Source: Adiantum capillus-veneris (taxonomy: Eukaryota > Streptophyta > Polypodiopsida > Polypodiales > Pteridaceae). Taken from it: a stretch of 64,000 nucleotides of DNA. The notes under the pieces were generated by a model. It saw only the letters and a program-made list of their open reading frames with translations, had not been told where the DNA came from and did no database searches. The stretch is from NCBI GenBank assembly GCA_014529385.2, contig CM043947.1, positions 100,489,811-100,553,810 of the forward strand, given 5' to 3'. The translations under genes and the position numbers were made by a program. Shown piece by piece: positions 1 through 10,243 of this stretch (positions are counted from its first letter, which is position 1; each line of letters begins with the position of its first letter).

Positions 1-1727
1 CAAGTGTAAAAAGGCAATCCCTCGCTTGAGACGCATTGCATTGGAGCACGTGAAGAACGAAGGGCTTTAGCATCCTCGAAAAAGTGCTCGGAGAGATGAG
101 AGCGCCACTCACCCATCGCTTGAGGAGGTATCCCATTGGTCTGTGTTAGGGGGTGGTGCCCTGATGCGCAAGGCCGAACGGTAGAGGCAAGAGCAATTGG
201 ATGATTTGGGTGCACCGCATGGTGATCCTCCCATTAGCTCTACATCCACGGCTCCTGCGTTGTCTATCGCACTTTGAGGCTGAGAATGAGCACATGTTTG
301 ACATGTGTGATGAGTTAGTGGCTCATGAATGCGATGTGTGTGAGGAGGATTGCCAGCCCTGCAGTCAACGAGCAATAGCAACGGAGGATAGATTGATGGT
401 GAGTGCCCCTTAATTATTGGTTGGAGCAATACAACTTTCAATGCACTCCTTGGGTAAGTTTGAAATATGGCTCCTTAATTATACACCCTTCATTCAGTTT
501 ATGGTGCCACCTTCTTGCGATTGTACTAATACGTTTTTTGTTGTAGTTTCATGGGCAAAATGTTGCCAAAAGATCACCACATGCCTCCCGATCATCAACG
601 AGCTAGATCACATGTCACTGCACTTGGAATGGAGTATGAGCGCATCCATGCGTGCATAAATGATTGCATGCTATACCACAATGAGCACGCCCATGCTACC
701 TCATGTCCCGTGTATGAGAAGCACGATACAAGACCGGAGTGAATTGGACGCACCTACCCCGCAAGGTATTGAGACATTTTCCATTAATTCCTCGCATTCA
801 ACACATGTTTAAAAGCATGTCTATCATGGAGCTTCTTGCGTGGCATGCCAACCACCGCTCAAATGATGGAATGATGCGTGTCCCTACCGATTCACCTGCA
901 TGGAGGCACATCGATACTCAATGGACAGAGTTTGGGTTGGAGCCTTGACACTTGAGGCTTGGGTTAGCAAGTGATGGTGTCAACCCCTTCGGCACTAAGT
1001 CTACTTCATGGAGCACTTGGCCTGTGGTAATCGTCAACTATAATATTCCACCATGGGAGACAGCCAAGAAGGGCAATATACTTCTTTCCTTGCTTGTGCA
1101 AGGGAAGTACAAAGTGTCAAATATTGGCATCTACCTCGATCCCCTCATCAAGGAGTTGGAGGAGTTATGGAGAGGCATTCTTGTTGTAGATGTCTCACTT
1201 GCAGAGGGGGAAAGAGAAGCCATTGTCAGGGGAATCCTTATGTGGACTATGTACGACTATCTTGGGCTTGGAGAGATTTTTGGTATCTCTCTTTTCCTTT
1301 GTCTCCCTCAATCCCTCTCTCCCTTTAGTTTTGTCTCTCTCTAACAATATGATATGTATGAAGGTTTGTCCACATCGGGTCACAATGCATGTCCTACTTG
1401 CGGGCCATCATTGGTGATAAAGAGGCCCGATACCTTGTGCAAGGTAACCTATCCAGACAACCATTGTTTCTTACACCAAGGCCATAGCAAGCACAAGGCT
1501 CCAACAAACATGAAGACCCCTCTAAAGGTCACGATGGCAGATTGGGCAACCATTTGGGAAGAGAGCTACAACAACAATCCGAATTCGTGCCCTCCACTAA
1601 AAGGCATGTCCAGGTATTCCATATTTTTCAGTCTTCCTTATTGGAATGACTTAAAAATATAATAGCTCTTGGATCCCATGCACATATTCAATAATGTGGC
1701 CCAAACACTATGGGACCACAGTATTAG
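1..1727 (+). pseudogene. CACTA transposase TNP2 remnant, copy A, 5' part
   Basis: Decayed first half of an En/Spm-type transposase, running in from before the window. Recognisable blocks in order: a Cys-rich block (201-413, HECDVCEEDC), a block with INDCMLY (about 560-735), HLPRKVLRHFPLIPRIQHMF (745-815), DGVNPFGTKS and WPVVIVNYNIPPWET (970-1065), then NACPTCGP (about 1384-1410) after a probable intron near 1280-1350. These are TNP2 (transposase_21) landmarks. The frame is broken several times; TGA at 946-948 replaces the CGA seen at 16673-16675 in copy B. The part ends in the MHIF...AQTLWDH block where E1 inserted. The rest of this copy resumes at 13512. Not functional. Confidence 0.85.
1724..1727. 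repeat. Target-site duplication of E1 (TTAG), left copy
   Basis: TTAG precedes the first LTR base at 1728 and recurs at 13508-13511 just after the other LTR. Joining the host sequence across the element restores the copy B sequence around 17430. A five-base reading (ATTAG) is possible if the LTR ends one base earlier; the canonical TG...CA ends favour four bases. Confidence 0.7.
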
Positions 1728-3583
1728 TGAGAGGCGAAAGTGAAAAAATAGACCCGGTGGTCTCTACACCAAGACTATGCACAATGGCCTCATCATGGGG
1801 AATACGCAATAGGGGCACCACCTAGCAAGATATGCGGCTAGGATGCATACATATACACAATGAAACATTCCATGGAAAACAATTTCATGATCCACACCCA
1901 AATGTGGAATGGGGTGGTCAGAGAATAAGGTGAGAGGAGTGGTGAGTGAGTGAGAATGGGCTCGCTACTCGTACATGTAGTAAGGAAGATAATGAGGTAG
2001 GGGAAACTTGCGAGTATGCTCACTTATCATACAAGAGGTGGCAAATCCGCACACCTTTACATAAGCAGAAAAAAAGGCAAGGAACAAGCATATACCATAC
2101 TCACAATGAGATGTATCCAAAACGACACAAAGTATGGCACCAACATGGAGTGTGTTGATTGCTTGCAAAATATGAATACAATAGGTAGCGTATGGCAGGA
2201 AAATGAGAAGGGGACAAGATCGTAGGAGGCATAATGGAGAGATGGGAGTTGATGGCGAGGAATATCATGAGTGTGTCCACCCTTCTTCTTCTTGAAATTG
2301 TGCCTTCAACCCTTAATTACAAGTGGTGTGGAGGTGTGGTACTCATCTTTTGTGCATGGTGATGGTGATGATGATGGTGTTGTGATTATGTGATTAGGGT
2401 TCATGCTACAAGCATGTAGCACAAGAGTGTGTGTGGATAGGTGTGTGTGTATGTGTGTGTGTTTAGTGAGCTCTCATGGCCTCCTTATATAGGGAAGGAG
2501 GGGAGGTTTTAGCAATATTTCTAATTGAGGTGAGTGTCCCACTCTGGTGACTAGGAAAATGGGGTGCATGTGACTGTGGCTCCCATCTTGTCTCCTCATT
2601 ATTTAAAATACCAGAGTCAATAGAGAGAGAAGAAGAGAGAATGTGGGTAGGATGTAGAGGATAGGAGATATTTACAATAGTCTAGCTTTGGCTAGACATA
2701 AGCTTATTAGGGAGAGAAGAGAGAGGTAAGAAAATTATAAGAGAGGTTGTCGAAGGTGGATAATTGTTGATGAGGATGGATCCTCCAAAAATGGTGATAG
2801 AATCACTCTAGACTTTCCAAGACCTCATTAAAAGAGCCTTGTCTCTTGTAATCATGCTTGAAGACTTGTAGAACCATAGCCATTCTAGAGGGAAGAAAAC
2901 TAGGGATGGCCTGTGTCACCATTACATGAGAAAACTGGGGTCCACTACAAAAATCATAGCTCCGGGTTCATACCTCCAAAAATTCTAAAAAACTTTGAGC
3001 TAAAAGTTGAGATCACGAGCTACATGTTTCATGTTGAACACTCCTTCAGATTCGGGGTTCTTCTTTACTTAAAAAAATAGCCAAATAATGTATTATTTGT
3101 GGCTGCAAAAGTCTTTTGGTGGTCCCCTTTGAGTGGACTTCTCTCTTGCCTTCAAGTGTAAGCTCCTTCATGTGTATGAAAACATGACCTAGATGTTTTG
3201 AAAAGATTGGCAATCATCTAGATGGAGGTATTATTGAAATTTCAAAGTGGGGTTGAGGTTTGAAAATGAAAACTAGTGAATAAAATATTTGGTAGGGTGG
3301 AATAATATACATACATGAAAAATATATTAGAAAATACTAAAATATATAATGTAATTTAGAATATGTATATTTAATATTTAAGGTCAAAAGAGAGATCAAC
3401 AAAGAAAGCTTACTTATTTATGCTACATCGTGATTGATTAGCATAAGTCTTATTTATTTAATAAATGCTAAAACGTTTGTGAAAAAGGAAGAAAAAATCA
3501 AAAGTAACTTATATAATAGAAAATATTTTGGTAAAAGGGCAAAAATATATGGGGGGTTCCCATGCATGGAAAAGCTTGCCTCA
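1728..3583 (-). repeat. E1 3' LTR
   Basis: 1856 bases, TGAGAGG...GCCTCA on the plus strand, matching 10244-13507 over its whole length after removal of the nested element and of an 84-base indel. It contains no gene; short translated stretches here have no recognisable content. Confidence 0.9.
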
Positions 3584-3604
3584 TTAGCCCTCCCCCTAAG
3601 GCTA
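3584..3604 (-). other. E1 polypurine tract
   Basis: On the minus strand the sequence just before the 3' LTR reads CCTTAGGGGGAGGGCTAA, a purine-rich plus-strand primer at the expected place. Confidence 0.7.
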
Positions 3605-3724
3605 GAGGTATTCATGCCTCTAGTGTTGTAATTGATCCTTCTTCAATTGAGGTGGAGGAGTCTCCCTCCTCAGGGATTTCCATCATAGGTGCTTGATCAA
3701 ACCTCAAAAGTACTACTTCAACCT

Positions 3725-5733
3725 TCATCCATTTATACGTGTTTTGTGGAGCCTACCATCTGCATCCATCAATCGGTAACTGCCATTGGCGTAGCGCTTT
3801 CTAATGACAAATGGCCCCTCCCATTTGGATGAAAACTTTTTATCCTTCCTAGTGTCAAACCTGTTATCATACCGTAGGAACAACATACCTTTCTTGAGAC
3901 CTTTTGCCCTAAGTCCCTTGTTGAAGGTAAGTCGACGTTGCTCTGCCTGTGCTGCATAATAGTTGATAGCATCTTCTCTGTCTAGTTGAAGCCTCTCTAG
4001 ATCAAGAATGTGGTTGTGGAGATGAGCATTAGGACGTTCCACCTGCCCAGCTAGTACCCTGAGACTAGCCAATTGTACTTCAATGGGTAAAATGGCTTCC
4101 TTACCAAACACCAAGTGATATGGTGTGAACCCAAGGGATGTGAGAAATGAAGTGCGATAAGCCCAAAGTGCAACCATAAGATTCTTGTCCCAATCACTTT
4201 TGTGATTGTTTACATGTTTAGTGATGATCTTGCAGATCATACCATTTACCTTTTCCACCAAACCATTGCATTGTGGGTAGTAGGGAGTTGAGTGTCTCCG
4301 TGAGATACCTAACTTCTCCATTAGCTCTCCTACAAGGTCTTCTCTAAAACCTGGTCCCCTGTCAGAAATTATTTCAAGAGGAGTGCCAAAATGGCAACAA
4401 ATGTTTTCAAATACGAACTTAGCCACTTCCTTAGCTGTAATCCGGGTGGTGGCAACTGCTTCAGCCCACCTGGTCATGTAGTCCACACCCATGATGATAT
4501 AAAATTTACCTGATTGGCTCCTTGGCAAAGGCCCAATAGCATCAATTCCCCATTTCTCAAATGGTCCATATGAGATTATAGGAGTCTGTGGCTCATATGT
4601 GAGCCTCCTATCCCCTGCCTTTTGACATTCCTTGCATGTTTTACACCAATGATGCACATCCCTATGTAGACTAGGCCATACAAACCCTGCTTGTAGAATC
4701 TTTCTACTAGTGATGTCAAGTGCAAAGTGTCCTCCGCAAACACCATCATGGAAACTTGAAATGATTTCAGTGATCTCTCTAGAGAGAGGTACACGCCTAA
4801 GAATTTGATCCTTACCCTTGCAGTAGAGGCCGTCATTGATAAGGCAGTATTTTGTTGCCTTGCGCACAAGCCACTTCTTTTGGCCCTTAGTAAGATCCTT
4901 AGGACACTCTCCTGTGTCCAAGAAACTCATGATGTCAGGCATAGCATCGCTACCTTGGAAGAGAGGCAGCTTCAACTTGATAGCACCCACCACTGAAACA
5001 TCTTGCAACTTCTCTCTAGCTAGAGCATCTGCTTCTTGATTTTCTGCTCGAGGGATATGATGTAATTGTACAACTTGAAATTTCCCTAAAAGTTCCTTGA
5101 CTTTGCACAAATGGCCTAGCAAGCTATGATTTTTACAAGCCCAAGTTCCTTGTATTTGTTTTATTAAAAGCATGGCATCACCAAATACATTTAACCGTTG
5201 AATGCCCTGTGTCACACACCACTCTAACCCAAGAGTTAAGGCTGCATATTCTGCCTCATTTTTAGAGTGAGAATCCAAGAGATTCCCAATGGAGAGAACT
5301 TTATCCCCTTGCTCGTTGAAGATGACAATGCCTGCTGCAGCTTTGTCCACTTTCCTCTTGTAGGCTCCATCAAAGAAAAGAGAGTGAGCCCCCTCTACCT
5401 TAGGGACTTCCAGTACGGGTGTAATATCTTGATCATTTGTCTTTATCTTTAGCTTCTTTTCATAGTGGCGATGAGTGAGAATACCTCCTAGACTGGCCCT
5501 TGTGGAGTTCTCCACTTGCATTGTGTAGTCAAACTCTTGCAGCCTTGTGAGCCATTTGGAAATCCTGAAGAAACATCCATGTGTTGCATTACATAAGGAA
5601 ATACTTCTTCCATTGTTAAGATTATGAATGGTCTAGACAATAAATAAGAGCGAAATTTGGTGGTAGCAAACATTAATGCAAGCACCATGTGCTCCACTGC
5701 CGTGTATCCCTTTTCTGATGGAGTCATCATCAA
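3725..5733 (-). pseudogene. E1 RNase H, second RNase H and integrase
   Basis: Minus-strand continuation of the E1 polyprotein. It opens with the tail of the RT-linked RNase H (MTPSEKGYTAVE). A second RNase H follows (FFDGAYKRK, NEAEYAALTLGLEWC, PRAENQEADALA). Integrase then has the H...HHWC..C..C zinc-binding region and an intact D, D, E triad (GIDAIGP, ISDRGPGF, GLVEKVN), and the protein ends in a WEGPFVI block as in other gypsy integrases. One base appears lost near 5734 relative to the upstream frame and another near 5565, so the product would not be made as one chain. The integrase portion alone is open over almost 600 residues. Confidence 0.9.
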
Positions 5734-7958
5734 CTAGAGAAGTAGATAGGACGCATGAAAGAAGTTTGAGGATCCTTTTGCATCAATACAGCCCCAAGTG
5801 TGTCATTTACCACACTAGGGTTTACATAAAATGGCTCGTCCCACTTTGGAGGTGCTATGGTGGGAAGTGAAGCTAGAATTTGTTTTACCTCATTGAATTG
5901 TTGTTCATTTTCTTCACTCCAAGTGAAAATCTCTTGATGGGTAACTTGTTGTAAAGGAAGAACCACTTGGGAGAGCAAGTGAATGAACCCACTCAAATAC
6001 CTCACCTTTTGAAGAAAAGAGACCAACTGCTTTGTTGTGGTGGGAGAGGTCAAAGCCAGCAAGGCTTGAACCTTGCTTGGGTCAGCTTCAATGCCATTGG
6101 CCGAGATCACATGGCCAAGAAGAGTAACCTTGCTTTCACCAATGTGGCATTTCTCCACATTGAGTTGGTCCCCCAAAGCTTGTAGCCTAGCTAGACCTTC
6201 ATAAAATTTCTCCAAATGAAGAGAGCGAGAGCTATAGATACAAAATTCATCAATAAAAACACGGATTGATTTTCCAAAGAATGGCTGAAAAACAAATGTC
6301 ACATATCGCTGAAAAGTGGCTGGAGCATTAGTGAGACCAAAAGGCATAACTCTGTAAGCAAAACATCCCCATGGTGTGATGAAGGTTGTCTTCTTTTGAT
6401 CTTCTTCAGCGATTCTAATTTGGAAGTAGACTAAGTAGCCATCACATACCGTGTAGCGCTCATGTCCTGCTACCTCATTGAGTATTTCGTCTTGAAAAGG
6501 AAGAGGAAAATGGTCCCTCTTTGTGGCTGCATTAAGAGGCTTGTAATCAACACAAACCCTCCACTTATCATTCTTCTTTGGTGTGACTACCACTGGAGAA
6601 ACCCACTCTGAGTCTTCAACAAGATAGATAAAACCGGCTTCTAGCAATTTCCTCACCTCTTTGAGTAGGGCGTCTTGTTGCATTACTCCTAGCCGCCTGA
6701 GCTTCTGCACTACAGGTTTACTTCCCTCCTTGAGCTTAATGTGATGTTGAATTACTGTGATGCCAGTGATTTTATCATATTCATCAATGAACAATGTGGT
6801 AAAATTACTTAGCATCAAAATATAATCTTCACACTCCTTCCCACACAACTCACTAGAAAGCATTTGATGTAGCTTACTTGCTTCTACCAGAGGTTGTATA
6901 CCTGGTGTCTCCCCTTGGTTTGATGATGAGGCATCAGGTTGCTCCATCTTCTTAGGGTCCTTGAGAATGATCCCCATCACCTCAATGCTACTGTCACTTT
7001 CTTCACTCACTGTTGACTCCTCCTCTGAAGTGGTTGAAGAGTCACCACTAGAAAAATCATCCATAGAGGTTTCTAGATCCATGTCGCATTGCCGACCTTT
7101 CTTCACCTCGTAAAGTATTGGCCTCCCTTTTGCATCCTTCATCTGGATTATGCCAGTGTCCCAGTCCTGCTTAGCTCTCATAGCCATAAGCCAAGGTCTC
7201 CCTAGAATGATAGGATAGCCCTCCCCTTTGTGTGGCATGACAAAGACATCCACATCTACCTCGGTGTTGAATGCCTTTATCCTAACTACATTTATGACAC
7301 CAACACATTGAACTTTTAAATTATTTGCCATTTTGGCTCGCCATGGTGCCGGCCGACTCACCTCTAAACCCAAACGGTGCATCATTTTTTCACTCATGAC
7401 GCATATTTGTGCGCCACCATCGATGTAGATATTGGAGATGCGTTGCCCTTTGATGTAAGCATCCATCACTGGTAGTATGTCATCTAAATTCCTCCCAGAG
7501 ATAGCCCCAGCTATCTTTGGCTTTGGTCGTCTCGTGCTAACCATCTTTGTCCATTGTCTCCTCACCCTAGGTGCTAGGTGGAGTAATTGGGGCCAGGTGA
7601 GTTTTGGGCCCTGCACAGAAACATCTTTAGCCAAATCATATGGTTTAGAACATTCACCCAAAGAGAAATCTACAATGTCAATTTTACGTCGTGACTTGGA
7701 CGGCTTTTTTCTAGATTCCCCTTTAGTCTTCATCTTTTCTTCCTTTTGGGAAGATTCACCATGCCTAGAGCGTTTTACCCCTATGGCATCTACTCCTTTA
7801 ACCTTGGTCTTATCCTCCTCCACTTTCTCCTTTCCTTTACCTTCAAGACTGATGACGCTTACTGTTTGATTGCCAACTAGTGGTGGGGGTAAGGGTGGAA
7901 TGAGAGGTTGTGGTGGTGGTGGTGGTTGTGGTTGAATGGGTGGTTGTAGGATTTGCAT
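5730..7958 (-). pseudogene. E1 protease and reverse transcriptase
   Basis: Minus strand, 742 residues from the first Met. In order: a Pro/Gln-rich and Lys-rich stretch; a retropepsin-like domain with YIDGGAQICVM in place of the usual D-T/S-G and the partner motif IILGRPWL; a Ser/Glu/Asp-rich linker; and RT with WRVCVDYKPLNAATK, FITPWGCFAYRVMPFGLTNA and the catalytic box FIDE. Gypsy RT normally has xxDD here and E2 has FMDD, so Asp-to-Glu probably cripples polymerase activity. The frame continues upstream into gag through amber codons and ends in TGA at 5730 after a one-base deletion. Confidence 0.9.
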
Positions 7959-8045
7959 GGGTGGTGCTTGTTGTGGTGCCCTCGGTGGTGGTGGTCTTGC
8001 TCTCGGTGGTGAAACCTGGTTTTGCCTGGCTCCTCTGTTGAAATT

Positions 8046-8852
8046 CTACCTCCTTGGGTGTGGACAGTAGTACATGCCATGACCATACTCCCCACAATTG
8101 TAGCAGTGGTATTCTTGGTTTTTCCTTCGTTGTCCTCTTCCTTGCTCTTGGTTGAGATTGTGTGCATGCCCTTGTTGTATCAAATGGACTGAGAGATTCT
8201 CAAGTTGATTGGTGATTCGATTGAGCAGGTCTTGCTGATCTTCAATTGGTTCTTGTGGTTGAATCCTCTAGGCGGCTGTTGTAGGTGGTGCTAGAGGTGG
8301 TCGGGTCCTAACGGCTTCCTCTTCATAGATATTCCTGGCTTGTAGGCGCAACCTCTTGTCTTTAAGGCAGTCCACTTCAACTACTAGCTCATACGTAGCA
8401 GGAAACCTTCCCTTCACCTTCTCTTTAAGAGTTGGCCATAACCCAGCCACAAACCGATCCTTCATTAGGAAATCAGGTGCCCCCTCATCCTCTCTTAGCG
8501 ATGCAACCCATCGCCCCCATAAATCTACAAACTTTGACTCATATGATGCGTATTCCAGCATACTGCCCTGCTTCAACTCTGTCAACAATTGCCATAGCTT
8601 CTCTGATGTTGTGCCCTCTCCAAAACGCTTGACAAAGGCTGCTCTTAATAAGTCCCACCGTTCCTTGGTTTCTTGTGCCAAGGCATTGTACCATGATCTT
8701 GCTTCCACCTTCATTAGAAGTGGTAAGATGCGCAAGCGCGAAGCATCATCATCTCTCGCAGAGATGACACATGCTCTTTCCAAGTTGTCTAAAAAGTCTG
8801 CAGCATCCTCACCCACCTTACCAGTAAATGTTGGAAATGCTACACTTGCCAT
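8046..8852 (-). pseudogene. E1 gag with zinc knuckle
   Basis: Minus strand from the ATG at 8852. The first 194 residues are a retrotransposon gag domain (FLDNLERAC, SWYNALA, FVKRFGE, MKDRFVAGLWPTLKEKVKG). In the same frame, after an amber at 8268-8270, comes a CCHC knuckle (CYNCGEYGHGMYYC, C-x2-C-x4-H-x4-C), then a second amber at 8046-8048 before the protease part. Without the ambers, gag and pol would be one frame down to 5730, as in E2. It would package element RNA in cytoplasmic particles. Confidence 0.9.
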
Positions 8853-8945
8853 TGTGAGAGTGAGAAAATTAACTCGACTTAGATTTTATTTTTTTTTAAT
8901 TTTATAGAGATTCAATACATGGGTGCTCGGTGGATAGAAAACATA

Positions 8946-9170
8946 CTATACAAGGGTGAAAATAACTACATCAAAAGACACTTCATGATTAATCATAGGG
9001 AGGATAAAGGGTAGAGAAGAGGTGTTTATCTCTTGCAGTCGTTCTCTACCAAACATAGTTGTAATGATCTGCTGATAAAACATCTTGCGGTCCAAGATTT
9101 CTTTGATTGATTGAATTCGTTGTGGTGCATAAGTTTGGTTCCTTGAAAAAGGTTGATGTGCTGGGTCCAT
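8946..9170 (-). CDS. Small ORF upstream of gag, conserved between E1 and E2
   Basis: Minus strand, 74 residues, starting MDPAHQPF. Function unknown. It aligns over its whole length with the E2 ORF at 24293-24075: shared blocks are QRIQ, RK-F-QQ, MFG--RL-EI, LP--PMI and SFDV, about 28 identities in some 73 positions by eye. Its ATG overlaps the TGA of the preceding 154-residue ORF by one base (TGATG at 9172-9168), and it ends about 93 bases before gag, as in E2 (about 102). The conserved protein, start context and spacing argue for real coding. Confidence 0.6.
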   Translation of the reverse strand: MDPAHQPFSRNQTYAPQRIQSIKEILDRKMFYQQIITTMFGRERLQEINTSSLPFILPMINHEVSFDVVIFTLV

Positions 9171-9634
9171 CACATGATAATTCGAAAAGGCTCTCTCCTT
9201 TGTGGTGGAAGGTTATAGTCGGAGGTGTAGAGCTCTTGGTAGTCGAGGTCCAATTTATAGTACCACAGGACAAGGTTGTCTTTGTCTTCTAGCTCTAGGA
9301 CTGCCCCTCTAGCAAGCTCTTGGAAAAGCTTGAACCCTCTCTCTTTGAGCAACTTCACTTTCCTCCAAGATAGAGTGCCATCTAGTGTATACACAGGTGT
9401 GATGAGGTAGGTGGTGAGTCTTACCACTTGTATTAATCCAAGTTGGATGGATACATAGCAAGCTGTAAAGTTGTCATCATAGCCTTGATTCACAAGCAAC
9501 ACCCCTTGAAGGTGGAGGGTCTTGTCTTTCCGCCAAGCAAAACCTGTGTCAAAGACCTTGTCGATGACAAGCTCCGCCACTTCACTCGGTAGACGACATA
9601 GAATCCATGCTGCTGTTTCTAGTTCCTGGCTCAT
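9170..9634 (-). CDS. E1 ORF between 5' LTR and gag, unknown function
   Basis: Minus strand, 154 residues, mixed composition with LPSEVAELVIDKVFDTGFAW and ELARGAVLELEDKDNLVLWY; no family recognised. Ogre elements of the Tat lineage are known to carry an extra ORF in this position. A same-frame open segment of 107 residues lies upstream (10174-9851), separated by three stops, so the two may be parts of one decayed ORF. I saw no convincing counterpart in E2. Confidence 0.4.
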   Translation of the reverse strand: MSQELETAAWILCRLPSEVAELVIDKVFDTGFAWRKDKTLHLQGVLLVNQGYDDNFTACYVSIQLGLIQVVRLTTYLITPVYTLDGTLSWRKVKLLKERGFKLFQELARGAVLELEDKDNLVLWYYKLDLDYQELYTSDYNLPPQRREPFRIIM

Positions 9635-9850
9635 GAGATGAGAGTGAGGTATGGAAGGACTTTGGAGGATTTACCCTTTTGTTTTGGAGACGGGGTGATT
9701 GTCGATGCTGGAAAACCCTTGAATCTTTTGGTGCAAGGGAGAGGGAGGGACCACGCATTCGTAGTAGCTTCCTCAAGTTGTGAAGGCTTGTTGTGGGTGT
9801 AGGTGGAATAGGTGGGAAAGATGTGGACGTAGATGTAGAGAAGCCTGGTG

Positions 9851-10174
9851 CTACTTGAAACCTACTGATGTGAGAACGCCTGTGTGGATGTCAAGGGAGA
9901 AAATGATGGCCTTTTCTTCACTTTGGGTTGCACTCATGTCGAAGGTGCGGTTTTTGGCTACAATGTGAGCATGATGTAGCTTGTGGCTTGCTTTTACGCT
10001 TCGGGGATGATGAGAAATGTAAACAATTTGAGTAGGGAAAGAGGGTCTTACCACCTCTTCTATGTTAACAATACAACACCCGGGCAAGAGTGTAATGATG
10101 ACTTGAGTCAAACCTTCTTGAAGCTCCTCCTCTTCAGTGGTCCAATTAGAGAATTCAAGAAGCCACTCATCCAT
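9851..10174 (-). pseudogene. E1 upstream ORF segment, unknown function
   Basis: Minus strand, 107 residues starting MDEWLLEFSNWTTEEEELQE, between the primer site and the 154-residue ORF and in the same frame. It ends in TAG; in-frame TGA and TAA follow before 9634. It is the first open segment after the 5' LTR. No domain recognised. Confidence 0.3.
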
Positions 10175-10226
10175 GAAGAGAAGTAAACGTGTCAGCCTTG
10201 TAAACTGAAGGTTTCAAGAGTCCTCC

Positions 10227-10243
10227 TTAGTGGGGGCACCTAA
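10227..10243 (-). other. E1 primer-binding site
   Basis: Read on the minus strand right after the 5' LTR: TTAGGTGCCCCCACTAAGG. E2 has TTGGTGCCCCCACTGAGG in the same position, so GGTGCCCCCACT is the likely tRNA-complementary core. I do not assign the tRNA. Confidence 0.6.
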
